Shown here piece after piece: positions 26,765 through 37,088 of a stretch of 48,714 nt of DNA (position 1 is the stretch's first letter; the number at the start of each line of letters is the position of its first letter). This DNA comes from Burkholderiales bacterium (GTDB taxonomy: Bacteria > Pseudomonadota > Gammaproteobacteria > Burkholderiales > Burkholderiaceae_E), in NCBI GenBank assembly GCA_947463885.1, contig CANHUQ010000003.1:1-48714 (forward strand). The letters are read 5' to 3'. The position numbers were made by a program, and so were the translations under genes. The notes below the pieces were generated by a model. The model was given only the letters and a program-made list of their open reading frames with translations, made no database searches and was not told the origin of the DNA.

Positions 26765-27895
26765 TCAGCCCGGCACCAGCGTGCGGTGCCGATGGATGCT
26801 CATGAGCATCCCCATGCCCAAACCGAGGGTGACCATGGCCGTGCCACCGTAGGACAGCCAGGGCAGCGGTACGCCCACCACCGGCAGGATGCCGATCACC
26901 ATGCCGGTGTTCACGAAGCAATACGTGAAGAAGCTAAGGGAGATCGAACCTGCGAGCAGTCGGCCGAAGGTGGAGCCTCCGGTGGCGGCGATGGCCAAGC
27001 CACGCAGAATGATCGCCAAATACAGCGTCATGAGTATGCACACCCCAAAGAAGCCAAATTCTTCGGCAAATACGGCGAGGATGAAATCGGTGGTGCGCTC
27101 GGGGATGAATTCCAGGTGGGTCTGGGTGCCCTGCATCCATCCCTTGCCAAAGAGACCCCCTGAGCCCACCGCAATGGTTGACTGGATGATGTGAAAACCC
27201 TTGCCCAGCGGGTCCGAGGTGGGGTCGATCAAAGTGAGGACACGCTGGCGCTGATAGTCGTGCATCGACATCCAGAGCAGCGGCAGGGCGGCCACGCCTG
27301 CCACCAGCAGACCCAGGATGATTTTCCAGCTCAGACCGGCAAAGAAGATCACGTAGACGCCGGCAGCCAACACGAGAATCGCTGTGCCCAGATCGGGCTG
27401 TTTCGCGATCAGTCCGACGGGGATGATCAGGATGAGCGCAGCCATCAGGAAGTCGAACCAGCGCAGCACGCCTTCGCGCTGCTGGAAGTACCAGGCCAGC
27501 ATCAGCGGCGTGGCGATTTTCAATACCTCGGAGGGCTGGATGCGGGTAAATCCAATATTCAGCCAGCGCTGCGCACCCTTGTTGGTGATGCCGAACAGGG
27601 CGACTGCGATCAGCAGCGCCACGCCGACTGCATACAGCGGCACGGCAATGCGCATCAGCAGATTCGGCGGCACCAATGCCACGACCCACATCACGGCGAT
27701 CGCCACCAGCAGATTACGCAGGTGGCCTTCGAAGCGGCCTGGAAAATCAAAACCGGCAGAGTACTGAATCGCGATGCTGATCAGCATGACCAGCGCCGTG
27801 GCGGTGAGCAGTGCACGGTCGAAGACCAGCACATAAGGGCGTATGAGCTCGAAGGGTGTGCGCCGCTCGAAGGTGCGGGGGCCGAGCGCGCTCAA
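26765..27895 (-). CDS. rodA: rod-shape SEDS peptidoglycan glycosyltransferase RodA
   Basis: 376 aa, multi-spanning inner-membrane SEDS protein that polymerises lipid II together with PBP2. Conserved loops are present: ITNKGAQRWLNIGFTRIQPSEV region (103-124), KQPDLGTA (165-172, with Asp168), GFHIIQSTIAVGSGG, HLEFIPERTTDFI and the final PWLSYGG. The start is TTG at 27895, overlapping the mrdA stop as TTGA, with AGGA six bases upstream; the first ATG is 36 codons in and would delete the first membrane segment. Last gene of the mre operon. Confidence 0.95.
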   Translation of the reverse strand: MSALGPRTFERRTPFELIRPYVLVFDRALLTATALVMLISIAIQYSAGFDFPGRFEGHLRNLLVAIAVMWVVALVPPNLLMRIAVPLYAVGVALLIAVALFGITNKGAQRWLNIGFTRIQPSEVLKIATPLMLAWYFQQREGVLRWFDFLMAALILIIPVGLIAKQPDLGTAILVLAAGVYVIFFAGLSWKIILGLLVAGVAALPLLWMSMHDYQRQRVLTLIDPTSDPLGKGFHIIQSTIAVGSGGLFGKGWMQGTQTHLEFIPERTTDFILAVFAEEFGFFGVCILMTLYLAIILRGLAIAATGGSTFGRLLAGSISLSFFTYCFVNTGMVIGILPVVGVPLPWLSYGGTAMVTLGLGMGMLMSIHRHRTLVPG

Positions 27896-29850
27896 TTGCG
27901 TCCTACCGGGGCGGCCTGGCCGCTCACGGGTTCGGGTTCCATGTCGACCGGGACATCGCGCATTTCCGACTCATCGAGTTCGGCCACACCCGGCAACGGC
28001 TTGGCCGAGTCTTTGGGCACCTTGCCCAGCAGCACATAGTCGAACACCTTGCGGGCAATCGGGGCTGCTGCCTGCGCGCCGAAGCCCCCGTTTTCGACGA
28101 TCAGCGCCAGCGCAACCTTTGGGTTGTCCACCGGCGCGAACGCCATGAACAGCGAATGGTCGCGAAAGCGTTCGGCAATGCGCCGTGCGTCATAGCGTTC
28201 GTTCTGTTTGATACCGATCACTTGGGCGGTGCCGGTCTTGCCTGCCGCCACATACTCAGCGCCGGCAAAGGCTACGCGGCCGGTCCCCGTGCGATTGACT
28301 TCAACCATGCCTTGCTTGACCAGCGCGAGGTACTCCGGCTTCAGGGCAATGGTGTAGCTTTGGTTGGGAACCGTTGGTGTTCGGGTGCCCGTCACCGGGT
28401 CGTGCACTTGTTTGACCACGTGCGGTTTCATGACACGTCCGCCGTTGGCCAGGATGGCGGTGGCATGCGCCAACTGCAGCATCGTGAAGGTGTTGTAGCC
28501 CTGCCCGATCCCGACCGAGGGTGTTTCGCCCGGCAGCCACTTCTGCTTATAGCGGCGCATTTTCCATTCGGATGACGGCAGGATGCCAGTCGACTCTCCG
28601 GTGAGATCAATCCCGGTGAGTTGGCCGAAACCCCAGGGCTTCATGAAGTTGTGAATCCGGTCGACGCCCATTTCATAGGCCGCGCCGTAGTAGTAAGTAT
28701 CGGATGAGACCACGATGGATTTTTTCAGATCCACTGCACCGTTGCCGCGTGGATTCGAATCGCGAAAGCGATGCCCGCCGAGCATGAAGTACCCCGGGTC
28801 CATGATCGTGGTGTGTGGGCCCCTGGTGCCCGACTCCAGCACGGCGAGCGCCATGAACGGCTTGTAGGTCGAGCCCGGCGGGTATGTGCCACGCAGCGGC
28901 CGATTGAGCAGCGGCTTGTCCGGGTCGTCGTTCAGCGACTGCCAGGTTTGCGGGTCAATGCCGTCGATGAACAGGTTCGGATCGAACGTCGGCGAAGAGA
29001 CAAATGCGAGCACGTCACCCGTCGCAGGTTCAATGGCGACCAGCGCACCTTTGCGTTTGCCGTACCACTCTTCGACCAAGCGCTGCAGTCGTACGTCGAT
29101 CGACAACATCAGGTTATTGCCAGCCCGCGCGGGGCTGCGCGAGAGTGAACGGACGGCCCGCCCGCCAGCCGACACCTCGACTTCATCGAATCCGGTCTGC
29201 CCGCGCAGGGCATTTTCGTAGCTGAGCTCCACGCCGACCTTACCCATATGGGTGCTGCCCGCGTATTGCGAGGCCAGGCCGTTGTCCTCAAATTTCTTTT
29301 TGTCCTCGGGTGAAATACGACCGATGTAGCCGATCACATGTGAAGCGGTTTCGCCCAGCGGGTAATTGCGAAAGAGCCGGGCGCGCACCTCCACACCAGG
29401 CAGCCGGAAGCGCTGCGCAGCGATCCGCGCCACTTCTTCGTCGGTCAGGCGGGTCTTGAGTGGCAGCCATTCCGCGTTGCGGGTGTCGTCCTGCAGCCGC
29501 TTGAAGCGCCGTCGGTCGCGGGGCGCGATCTCGATGAGCTTCGCCAGTTCATCGATGGTGCGCTCCAGATTGTCGATCTGGCGGGGTGACAGCTCGAGCG
29601 TGTAGGCCGACACATTTTCGGCCAACAGGACCCCGTTGCGATCGTAGATCATGCCGCGCGCAGGCGGCACCGGCACCACGGCAATGCGGTTGTCTTCGGC
29701 TTGCGCCTGGAACTGTTCGTGTTGATAGACCTGCAACCAGATCAGCCGCGCGGCCAGCACACCGAACAGCAATGCGACCCCGATACCCGCAAAAGCCAGT
29801 CGCCATCGCAGCTGTTTGATCTCCTGTTCCGGGTTGCCGATTTCAAGCAT
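27892..29850 (-). CDS. mrdA: penicillin-binding protein 2 (transpeptidase)
   Basis: 652 aa. One N-terminal membrane segment (about 17-40), a pedestal domain (about 60-230) and a C-terminal transpeptidase. Catalytic motifs: STYK (Ser327 nucleophile, Lys330), SSD (382-384) and KTGT (538-541). It crosslinks peptidoglycan during elongation with RodA and is the target of mecillinam in other bacteria. It starts 14 bases after mreD and overlaps rodA. The C-terminal tail beyond residue 620 is acidic and probably disordered. Confidence 0.97.
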   Translation of the reverse strand: MLEIGNPEQEIKQLRWRLAFAGIGVALLFGVLAARLIWLQVYQHEQFQAQAEDNRIAVVPVPPARGMIYDRNGVLLAENVSAYTLELSPRQIDNLERTIDELAKLIEIAPRDRRRFKRLQDDTRNAEWLPLKTRLTDEEVARIAAQRFRLPGVEVRARLFRNYPLGETASHVIGYIGRISPEDKKKFEDNGLASQYAGSTHMGKVGVELSYENALRGQTGFDEVEVSAGGRAVRSLSRSPARAGNNLMLSIDVRLQRLVEEWYGKRKGALVAIEPATGDVLAFVSSPTFDPNLFIDGIDPQTWQSLNDDPDKPLLNRPLRGTYPPGSTYKPFMALAVLESGTRGPHTTIMDPGYFMLGGHRFRDSNPRGNGAVDLKKSIVVSSDTYYYGAAYEMGVDRIHNFMKPWGFGQLTGIDLTGESTGILPSSEWKMRRYKQKWLPGETPSVGIGQGYNTFTMLQLAHATAILANGGRVMKPHVVKQVHDPVTGTRTPTVPNQSYTIALKPEYLALVKQGMVEVNRTGTGRVAFAGAEYVAAGKTGTAQVIGIKQNERYDARRIAERFRDHSLFMAFAPVDNPKVALALIVENGGFGAQAAAPIARKVFDYVLLGKVPKDSAKPLPGVAELDESEMRDVPVDMEPEPVSGQAAPVGRN

Positions 29851-29864
29851 GGGTCAGGCCGACT

Positions 29865-30380
29865 TCACAGGGGGCGGTTGTCGTCACGATTAATGGCTCG
29901 CCGCTGCGGCAGCAAGAGCAGCAACTCCGCCACAGGCCACAGCAGCGTTGATGAGACGCTCTGCAGGAACCACCCAAAACCTGGAAACGGGCCGCCGATC
30001 GCCATGCGCACCGCCACCACCACACACTGCGCCAACAGGAAAAGCGGCAGCACATGGAGCATCTGTCCGCCCGGACCAAACCAGACGACACGCCGGTGAA
30101 TGGCGATTGCCCCATAGGAAAGCAGACTGTATGCGAGCGCACGCTCACCCAAAAGGGCTGATGCATGCACATCCATCAGCAGTCCGACCAGGAAGGCCAC
30201 GCCGATTCCGACCTTGCGGGGTTGATGGATGTTCCAGAACACCAGCACCACCGCGAGGAAATCGGGCATGCCGAGCGAGCGACCCCAGGGCAGCAGATTG
30301 AGCACCAGCGCCCCCGCAATCGAGGCGGCAATGAAGGCGCGATTGGCTGGCAGCAGCAGATACTCGGGCGGCATGCGCAT
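29865..30380 (-). CDS. mreD: rod shape-determining protein MreD
   Basis: 171 aa with five or so hydrophobic segments, typical of MreD, an inner-membrane partner of MreC in the elongasome. The segments PDFLAVVLVFWNIHQPRKVGIGVAFLVGLLMDV and the LLGERALAYSLLSYGAIAIHRR region match the family by position, with LLMDVHASALLG the most characteristic. The gene lies 18 bases after mreC and 14 before mrdA. The start may be the ATG at 30380 or one two codons later. Confidence 0.93.
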   Translation of the reverse strand: MRMPPEYLLLPANRAFIAASIAGALVLNLLPWGRSLGMPDFLAVVLVFWNIHQPRKVGIGVAFLVGLLMDVHASALLGERALAYSLLSYGAIAIHRRVVWFGPGGQMLHVLPLFLLAQCVVVAVRMAIGGPFPGFGWFLQSVSSTLLWPVAELLLLLPQRRAINRDDNRPL

Positions 30381-30398
30381 GGTGCGTGTCCAGTCGGT

Positions 30399-31310
30399 TC
30401 AGTCGCGTCGGACGAGCGGTGCCCGCTTGCCGCGCCCGGCCTCGACGGGCTCAGCTGGCGGGGGCGGCGGCAGCGCACTGCGGTCCGCCAACAGCACCAG
30501 CATCATCCGACTGCTGTCAACGCTGCTGGATGGCTCCAGGCTCACTCGTGCAAAGTTGCCCGAACCGGTACGGTCGACCGACACAATTCGACCGACGGGT
30601 AGACCAGCCGGGTACAGGCTGTCCAGGCCGGAGGTCACGACAATATCGCCTTCCTTGAGATCGGCATTGACCGCCATGTAGCGCAGTTCCAGGCGTCCGG
30701 CGCGTGCACTGCCCGACGCGATGGCGCGCAGACCGTTACGCTGGATTTGCACGGGCACGGTGATATGGCGATCGGTGAGCAAGGTGAGTTCTGACGACAG
30801 AGGAAAGACTCGCGTGATCTGGCCCACCACGCCTTGCGCGTCGATGACCGGCTGCCCATTGGCAACACCTTGTTGCAGCCCCTTGTCGAGCACGATCCTG
30901 CGGCTGAACGGGTCACGGGTGTCGTACAGCACTTCAGCGACCACGCTGCGCACTGCGCTGCGGTCTCGAGCGCCCAGGAGTTCGCGCAGTTGGCGGTTCT
31001 CCTGGTTCAGCTGTTCAACCTGCAGGAGCTGACGGGCATTGGCCGCTTCAATGCGACGCAACTCGACATTTTCCGCACGCAAACGAGAGGTGTCGCCGAA
31101 ATAGCCACTCACGTTTGCCCAGGCGTCGCGCGGGACGAGCAGTGCGCGCTGCAACGGGTAGAGCACCGTACCGATGCCTTGGCGCAGACCTGCGAGGGTC
31201 TGGGTGCGGGCGTCGAACACGAGCAGCGACAGGGCCAGCAACGCGAACAGCGCGAGACGAACGTCGGCGGAGGGCCCTTGCTTGAAAAACGGCGGCGGAC
31301 TGCGGTCCAT
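30399..31310 (-). CDS. mreC: rod shape-determining protein MreC
   Basis: 303 aa. A short cytosolic N-terminus, one membrane segment (about 17-36), a Leu/Glu/Gln-rich coiled coil (about 75-112) and the periplasmic beta-barrel part with VVGQITRVFPLSSELTLLTDR and EGDIVVTSGLDSLYPAGLPVG, as expected for MreC. The C-terminal tail is Pro-rich (PPPPPAEP) and basic. It links MreB to PBP2. The gene begins 15 bases after mreB. Confidence 0.95.
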   Translation of the reverse strand: MDRSPPPFFKQGPSADVRLALFALLALSLLVFDARTQTLAGLRQGIGTVLYPLQRALLVPRDAWANVSGYFGDTSRLRAENVELRRIEAANARQLLQVEQLNQENRQLRELLGARDRSAVRSVVAEVLYDTRDPFSRRIVLDKGLQQGVANGQPVIDAQGVVGQITRVFPLSSELTLLTDRHITVPVQIQRNGLRAIASGSARAGRLELRYMAVNADLKEGDIVVTSGLDSLYPAGLPVGRIVSVDRTGSGNFARVSLEPSSSVDSSRMMLVLLADRSALPPPPPAEPVEAGRGKRAPLVRRD

Positions 31311-31325
31311 GACCCCGCTTTCAGA

Positions 31326-32438
<1,113 letters not shown>

Positions 32439-32531
32439 TCAGGACCCAATGCGGCCGGCCGTTGATGGTCTGGCGCTGCGGTTCGGAAACAGCGGCCACA
32501 ACGGGCCGGGAACTCCTCGGAAACAACGGAA

Positions 32532-32546
32532 ATCATACCTTATAAT
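32532..32546. promoter_or_regulatory. overlapping divergent -10 elements for mreB and gatC
   Basis: On the plus strand TATAAT (32541-32546) is a perfect -10 for gatC, placing the start of RNA about 27 bases before its CTG codon. On the minus strand TATGAT (32537-32532) is a 5/6 -10 facing mreB. The -35 boxes are poor on both sides. The rest of the 210-base gap holds two pairs of direct repeats: GATCGACTG at 32412 and 32428, and TCGGAAACARCGG at 32483 and 32517. Confidence 0.4.
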
Positions 32547-32579
32547 TGAAGGCTGACCCCCGCAAACTCGGAGTTTTCA

Positions 32580-32867
32580 CTGGCTCTCACCGCTGCCGAC
32601 GTCGCCCGTATTGCCGAGCTGGCGCGACTGGAACTCGACGCCGCCGAGGCCTCGGGCATGCTCGGGCAACTCAACCAGGTCCTGGCTCTCATCGAGGACC
32701 TGCAGTCCGTCGATACGCAGGGCGTCGCCCCCATGACGCATGCAGGCGATCTCATCTTGCGTCTGCGTGCCGATGACGTCACGGAGCCCGACCGTCGCGA
32801 CGACTACCAGCGTGCAGCGCCGGCGGTGTTCCATGGGCTCTACCTGGTGCCGAAGGTGATCGAGTGA
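32580..32867 (+). CDS. gatC: Asp-tRNA(Asn)/Glu-tRNA(Gln) amidotransferase subunit C, CTG start
   Basis: 95 aa if translation starts at CTG 32580. GGAG (32570-32573) lies six bases upstream, and the peptide then reads (M)[18 protein letters not shown], the expected GatC N-terminus. An in-frame TGA at 32547 closes the frame upstream, and no ATG, GTG or TTG exists until ATG 32658, which would remove the first 26 conserved residues. The C-terminal part LRADDVTEP and LVPKVIE is typical. GatC stabilises the GatA-GatB complex that amidates mischarged tRNA. The stop overlaps the gatA GTG (GTGA). CTG starts are rare, so this call rests on the ribosome-site spacing and family alignment. Confidence 0.85.
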   Translation: MALTAADVARIAELARLELDAAEASGMLGQLNQVLALIEDLQSVDTQGVAPMTHAGDLILRLRADDVTEPDRRDDYQRAAPAVFHGLYLVPKVIE

Positions 32868-34363
32868 GCCACTGGCACCTGCAGTCCGTCAGCCAACTGC
32901 GGCAGGCACTGGACGCCCGCGAGGTCAGCGCCGTCGAACTGGCCCGCCATTTCCTGAAGCGCATCGAGGCCAGCTCGCTCAATGCGTTCATCGATGTGCG
33001 CCCTGAACTCACGGTCGAGCAGGCCGTGGCCGCCGACAAACGCCTGGCCAGTGGCGAGCGCGGGCCGTTGCTTGGCTTGCCCCTCGCACACAAGGATATC
33101 TTCGTCACGCGCGGTTGGCGGTCCACCGCCGGCTCACGCATGCTGGCCGATTACATCAGCCCGTTCGACGCGACCGTGGTCGAGCGCCTGGCGTTGGCCG
33201 GCGCCGTGTGCCTGGGCAAGGCCAATTGCGATGAGTTCGCCATGGGCTCGTCCAACGAGCATTCGTATTTCGGTGCGGTGCGCAATCCCTGGGATCACAC
33301 CGCCGTGCCGGGCGGCTCATCTGGCGGCTCTGCCGCAGCCGTGGCGGGTGGCCTGGCACCGCTGGCCACAGGGACCGATACCGGCGGCTCGGTGCGCCAG
33401 CCTGCCGCCATGTGTGGTGTGACGGGCATCAAGCCCACCTACGGGCGCGTCTCGCGGTTCGGCATGATTGCCTTTGCCTCCAGCCTCGATCAGGGCGGGG
33501 CATTTGGTGCTTCAGCCACCGATTGTGCGGCCCTGCTGGGACCGATGGTGGGGTTCGATTCCCGTGATGCCACCAGTCTGCAGCACCCAGCGGAAGACTT
33601 CAGCGCAGGGATGCGTGCGTCGCCTGTTCCCGCAGACCGATCCGCCGGTGTCTCCGAGTCGGCGCCCTTGGCCGGGCTGCGCGTGGGCGTGCCGCGCGAG
33701 TTTTTCGGTGAAGGTTTGGCGGCCGATGTCGAGCGCATCGTGCGCAGCGGCCTGCAGGTCCTGGAGTCGCTCGGAGCGGTGCTGGTCGAGGTGGCGCTGC
33801 CCCGCACCCGGCTGGCCATTCCTGCCTACTACGTGATTGCTCCGGCCGAGGCGTCGAGCAATCTGTCGCGCTTCGATGGCGTGCGCTACGGACACCGCGC
33901 ACGGGACTACACCGATTTGCGCGACCTGTACCGCAAGTCGCGTGCTGAAGGGTTTGGAGCCGAGGTCCGTCGTCGGATCATGGTCGGCACCTACGTGCTG
34001 TCGCATGGTTATTACGATGCGTATTACCTGCAGGCTCAGAAACTGCGTCGCCTGATCGCCGAGGACTTCGCTACCGCCTTCACCCAGGTCGATGTCATCG
34101 CCGGTCCGGTCTCACCCACCGCAGCCTGGAACCTGGGCGAGATCGTCGACGATCCGGTGCGCAATTATCTTGCCGACATCTACACCCTGGGCGCTTCGCT
34201 CGCAGGTCTGCCGGGTCTGTCTATGCCCGCCGGTCTCAACGATGCGCGCCGCCCGGTCGGAATGCAGCTCATCGGACCGCGTTTTGCCGAGTCGCGCCTG
34301 CTGGCCGTGGCCGATCGTTTCCAGCAAGCCACCGACTGGCATTTGCGTCGGCCGCCGGAGTAA
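32864..34363 (+). CDS. gatA: Asp/Glu-tRNA amidotransferase subunit A
   Basis: 499 aa, GTG start overlapping the gatC stop. Amidase-signature enzyme that releases ammonia from glutamine for GatB. Catalytic Lys77 in LAHKDIFVT, Ser152 in [10 protein letters not shown] and nucleophile Ser176 in [11 protein letters not shown] match the S. aureus triad offset by two. [18 protein letters not shown] and [17 protein letters not shown] are further signature segments. The C-terminus [23 protein letters not shown] is complete. The next gene is an unrelated lipoprotein, not gatB. Confidence 0.97.
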   Translation: MSHWHLQSVSQLRQALDAREVSAVELARHFLKRIEASSLNAFIDVRPELTVEQAVAADKRLASGERGPLLGLPLAHKDIFVTRGWRSTAGSRMLADYISPFDATVVERLALAGAVCLGKANCDEFAMGSSNEHSYFGAVRNPWDHTAVPGGSSGGSAAAVAGGLAPLATGTDTGGSVRQPAAMCGVTGIKPTYGRVSRFGMIAFASSLDQGGAFGASATDCAALLGPMVGFDSRDATSLQHPAEDFSAGMRASPVPADRSAGVSESAPLAGLRVGVPREFFGEGLAADVERIVRSGLQVLESLGAVLVEVALPRTRLAIPAYYVIAPAEASSNLSRFDGVRYGHRARDYTDLRDLYRKSRAEGFGAEVRRRIMVGTYVLSHGYYDAYYLQAQKLRRLIAEDFATAFTQVDVIAGPVSPTAAWNLGEIVDDPVRNYLADIYTLGASLAGLPGLSMPAGLNDARRPVGMQLIGPRFAESRLLAVADRFQQATDWHLRRPPE

Positions 34364-34369
34364 GGCCCT

Positions 34370-34837
34370 GTGCACTCCTGCGCCCGAATCACTGTCTGGG
34401 CGTTCGCGTCCCTGCTCGCGGGCTGCGCCGCAACGGCAGGGCCCGGTGCGCCCAGTGCGCCGAGTGCCCGCGCGCCCGAACCGGATCTGCCGATCGCGCT
34501 CGCCGCGCAATGCGAACAGACCGAAGAGGACGGCTTTCGTGAACACGCCCGACTGGTGGTCGTCGACAACCAGGTGCGAGAGCTGTCGTGGAAGCTGTGG
34601 GTCGGCGAGAAAGGCGGCTGCACCTTCGAGCTTGAACAGTTTCGCCAAACACGCAGTCGGCCATCCATTGAATTGGCCGAGCGCAGCGGCTCGGCGTGCC
34701 GACTGATGGTCTGGCGCGTCCCCGCGCGCGTCACGCTTGCGCATGCGGGCTGCGAGCAACAATGTTCACCCGGCATTTACGAAGAAGCCTGGCCGGTCAT
34801 GTTCGATCCCGGCACAGGTGGGTGTGCCACCCGATGA
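34370..34837 (+). CDS. small Cys-rich putative lipoprotein between gatA and gatB
   Basis: 155 aa from a GTG six bases after gatA, with AAGG spaced five bases before it. The leader ends in L16-A17-G18-C19, a clear lipobox, followed by an Ala/Pro linker (20-40). The rest has six further Cys ([25 protein letters not shown]), which could pair in the periplasm. I do not recognise a family. The gene runs to within ten bases of gatB with no space for a separate promoter, so it should be co-expressed with the amidotransferase though no functional link is obvious. Confidence 0.75.
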   Translation: MHSCARITVWAFASLLAGCAATAGPGAPSAPSARAPEPDLPIALAAQCEQTEEDGFREHARLVVVDNQVRELSWKLWVGEKGGCTFELEQFRQTRSRPSIELAERSGSACRLMVWRVPARVTLAHAGCEQQCSPGIYEEAWPVMFDPGTGGCATR

Positions 34838-34847
34838 AGAGGACACG

Positions 34848-36344
34848 ATGAAAGGCTGGGAAGTTGTCATCGGGCTGGAGACGCATGTCCAGCTCGCCAC
34901 ACGCTCGAAGATCTTCTCGGGCGCACCCACCACATTTGGCGCTGCCCCGAATACCCAGGCCAGCCCGGTCGATCTGGCGCTCCCGGGTGTGTTGCCGGTC
35001 ATGAACGCCGCAGCCCTGGAATGCGCCGTCCGGTTCGGGCTGGCCGTGGGAGCAGACATCGCGCCGCGGTCGGTCTTTGCCAGAAAGAATTATTTCTACC
35101 CGGATTCGCCCAAGGGCTACCAGATCAGCCAGTATGAAATTCCCGTGGTCAGCGGCGGGACACTCACGCTGGTTTGGCAGGAAGGCAACGAGCCCCGGCA
35201 CAAGGTGGTGAATCTCACCCGCGCACACCTTGAAGAAGATGCCGGCAAGTCGCTGCATGAAGACGCCATGCGATCCCTGGGGGGCAGCGAGCTGTCCGGT
35301 CTATCCGGGATTGATCTGAACCGTGCGGGCACGCCACTACTCGAGATCGTGAGCGAACCCGAGATGCGTTCATCGACCGAGGCGGTGGCTTATGCGCGCG
35401 TCCTGCATGGGCTGGTCACCTGGTTGGGTATCTGCGATGGCAACATGCAGGAAGGCTCGTTTCGGGTCGATGCCAACGTTTCCGTGCGACCGGTGGGCCA
35501 GCCCGAGTTCGGTACCCGTTGCGAAATCAAGAATCTCAATTCGTTTCGCTTCATGGAGCGCGCCATCGAGTTCGAGGTGCGCAGGCAGATCGAGCTGATC
35601 GAAGACGGTGGCAAGGTCGTGCAGGAAACCCGCCTGTACGACCCCGATCGTGACGAGACGCGGTCCATGCGCAGCAAGGAAGATGCGCACGACTACCGCT
35701 ACTTCCCGGATCCCGACTTACCCACCCTGGTGGTTGAGCCCGAGCTGCTTGAGCGGGTGCGTGCGAGCCTGCCTGAGTTGCCGGGCGCCATGCGTGCGCG
35801 CTTTGAACGCGAGCTTGGTCTGCCCGCTTACGATGCGGCCACGCTCACAGCGCAACGTGCCACCGCCACGTATTTCGAGGCGGTGCTGGATGGGCTGCCC
35901 GATCGGGCGGGACAGGCCAAGTTAGCGGCCAACTGGGTCATGGGCGATATGGCGGCCCAGCTCAATCGTGACGGCATCGGCATTGAGGCCAGTCCGGTCA
36001 AGGCGGGCCAGTTGGCGTTGCTCATCACCCGCATCACCGACGGCACGGTGTCCGGCAAGCTCGCGCGCGACGTGTTCCAGGCGATCTGGGACGAGCGTCG
36101 TACCGAACCGGACGCAGCCGATCGCATCATTGCCGAGCGTGGTCTCAAGCAGATCAGCGACAGCGGTGAGCTCGAGCGCATCGTGGACGCGGTGCTGGCA
36201 GCCCATGCCAAATCGGTCGAGGAGTTCCGTGCAGGCAAGGAAAAAGCCTTCAATGCGCTGGTGGGACAGGCCATGAAGGCGACTCGCGGCAAAGCCAACC
36301 CGCAGCAGGTCAACGACCTGCTCAAGCGCAAGCTGACTGGCTAA
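34848..36344 (+). CDS. gatB: Asp/Glu-tRNA amidotransferase subunit B
   Basis: 498 aa from the ATG at 34848, preceded by AGAGGA; the frame is open 37 codons upstream inside the lipoprotein gene but has no homology sense. The start [16 protein letters not shown] is the family signature, followed by [17 protein letters not shown] (kinase-like catalytic domain), [27 protein letters not shown] and [15 protein letters not shown]. The helical and tail domains (about 310-498) contact the tRNA. It phosphorylates the misacylated Asp or Glu and adds ammonia from GatA. Confidence 0.97.
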   Translation: MKGWEVVIGLETHVQLATRSKIFSGAPTTFGAAPNTQASPVDLALPGVLPVMNAAALECAVRFGLAVGADIAPRSVFARKNYFYPDSPKGYQISQYEIPVVSGGTLTLVWQEGNEPRHKVVNLTRAHLEEDAGKSLHEDAMRSLGGSELSGLSGIDLNRAGTPLLEIVSEPEMRSSTEAVAYARVLHGLVTWLGICDGNMQEGSFRVDANVSVRPVGQPEFGTRCEIKNLNSFRFMERAIEFEVRRQIELIEDGGKVVQETRLYDPDRDETRSMRSKEDAHDYRYFPDPDLPTLVVEPELLERVRASLPELPGAMRARFERELGLPAYDAATLTAQRATATYFEAVLDGLPDRAGQAKLAANWVMGDMAAQLNRDGIGIEASPVKAGQLALLITRITDGTVSGKLARDVFQAIWDERRTEPDAADRIIAERGLKQISDSGELERIVDAVLAAHAKSVEEFRAGKEKAFNALVGQAMKATRGKANPQQVNDLLKRKLTG

Positions 36345-36352
36345 GCCCCGCC

Positions 36353-36376
36353 CCGGCAGACCTGAGTGGCTGCCGG
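36353..36376. terminator. hairpin between converging gatB and pyrE
   Basis: CCGGCAG (36353-36359) and CTGCCGG (36370-36376) form a 7-base stem with a 10-base loop, exactly filling the gap between the gatB stop and the pyrE stop. No T-run follows on either strand. It may be a bidirectional weak terminator. The arms are identical to those at 4968-4999. Confidence 0.35.
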
Positions 36377-37069
36377 TCAGTCCTGCACGCCGTAGCGGGC
36401 ACGGTAGGCCGTGATGGCGTCCTTGTGGTGTGCCATATCAGCCGCTTCTTGAGCACTGGCGCTGTGGGACTCAGAGAGGTAACCCAGCAGGTCTTCGAGC
36501 GTGCCGATGGCATACACCGGGATGCCGTACAGCGCGCTGACTTCCTGTGTGGCCGAGCGACCGGCAGGGTGGTCGGCGGTGCCACCCCGCTCCTGACGGT
36601 CCAGTGCAATCAGCACTGCCGCAGGGGTGGCGCCATGTGCGCGAATGAGTTCCACCGACTCGCGCACCGAGGTGCCTGCCGAGATCACATCATCAATGAT
36701 CACCACCCGTCCCTTCATGGGCGCGCCGACCAGCGTGCCGCCCTCGCCATGATCCTTGGCCTCTTTGCGATTGAAGGCGAAGGGGATGTTGCGACCCGCG
36801 CTTGCCATGGCCACCGCGGTGGCGCTCGCGAGCGTGATGCCCTTGTAAGCGGGCCCGAAGAGCAGATCGAAGCGTTCGCCCGAAGCCGCCTCGGCCTGCA
36901 TCAGACGTTGCGCGTAAAACTGCGCCAACCGCCCCAGCCGCTCGCCGTCATCGAACAGGCCTGCGTTGAAAAAATAAGGGGAATCCCGCCCGGCCTTGGT
37001 CCGGAACTGGCCGAATTTCAACACGCCGGCACCCAGCGCGAAGCGGATAAACTCATGTCGATCATTCAT
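36377..37069 (-). CDS. pyrE: orotate phosphoribosyltransferase
   Basis: 230 aa. PRPP-binding motif [13 protein letters not shown] (122-134) and the flexible loop [11 protein letters not shown] (101-111) with its catalytic lysine are present, as are FKTKAGR-like [16 protein letters not shown] at 22-37 and the FGPAYKGI loop. It makes OMP from orotate in pyrimidine synthesis. The start codon at 37069 lies 19 bases from the start of the divergent xth gene; the two share a very short upstream region. An Arg/Ala-rich C-terminal extension follows the fold. Confidence 0.96.
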   Translation of the reverse strand: MNDRHEFIRFALGAGVLKFGQFRTKAGRDSPYFFNAGLFDDGERLGRLAQFYAQRLMQAEAASGERFDLLFGPAYKGITLASATAVAMASAGRNIPFAFNRKEAKDHGEGGTLVGAPMKGRVVIIDDVISAGTSVRESVELIRAHGATPAAVLIALDRQERGGTADHPAGRSATQEVSALYGIPVYAIGTLEDLLGYLSESHSASAQEAADMAHHKDAITAYRARYGVQD

Positions 37070-37088
37070 GGCGGTCGACTATACCAAG

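Noticed and set aside
28740-28765. tRNA T-loop-like GGATTCGAATCGC
   Set aside because: It lies inside the PBP2 coding sequence and no cloverleaf can be drawn around it.
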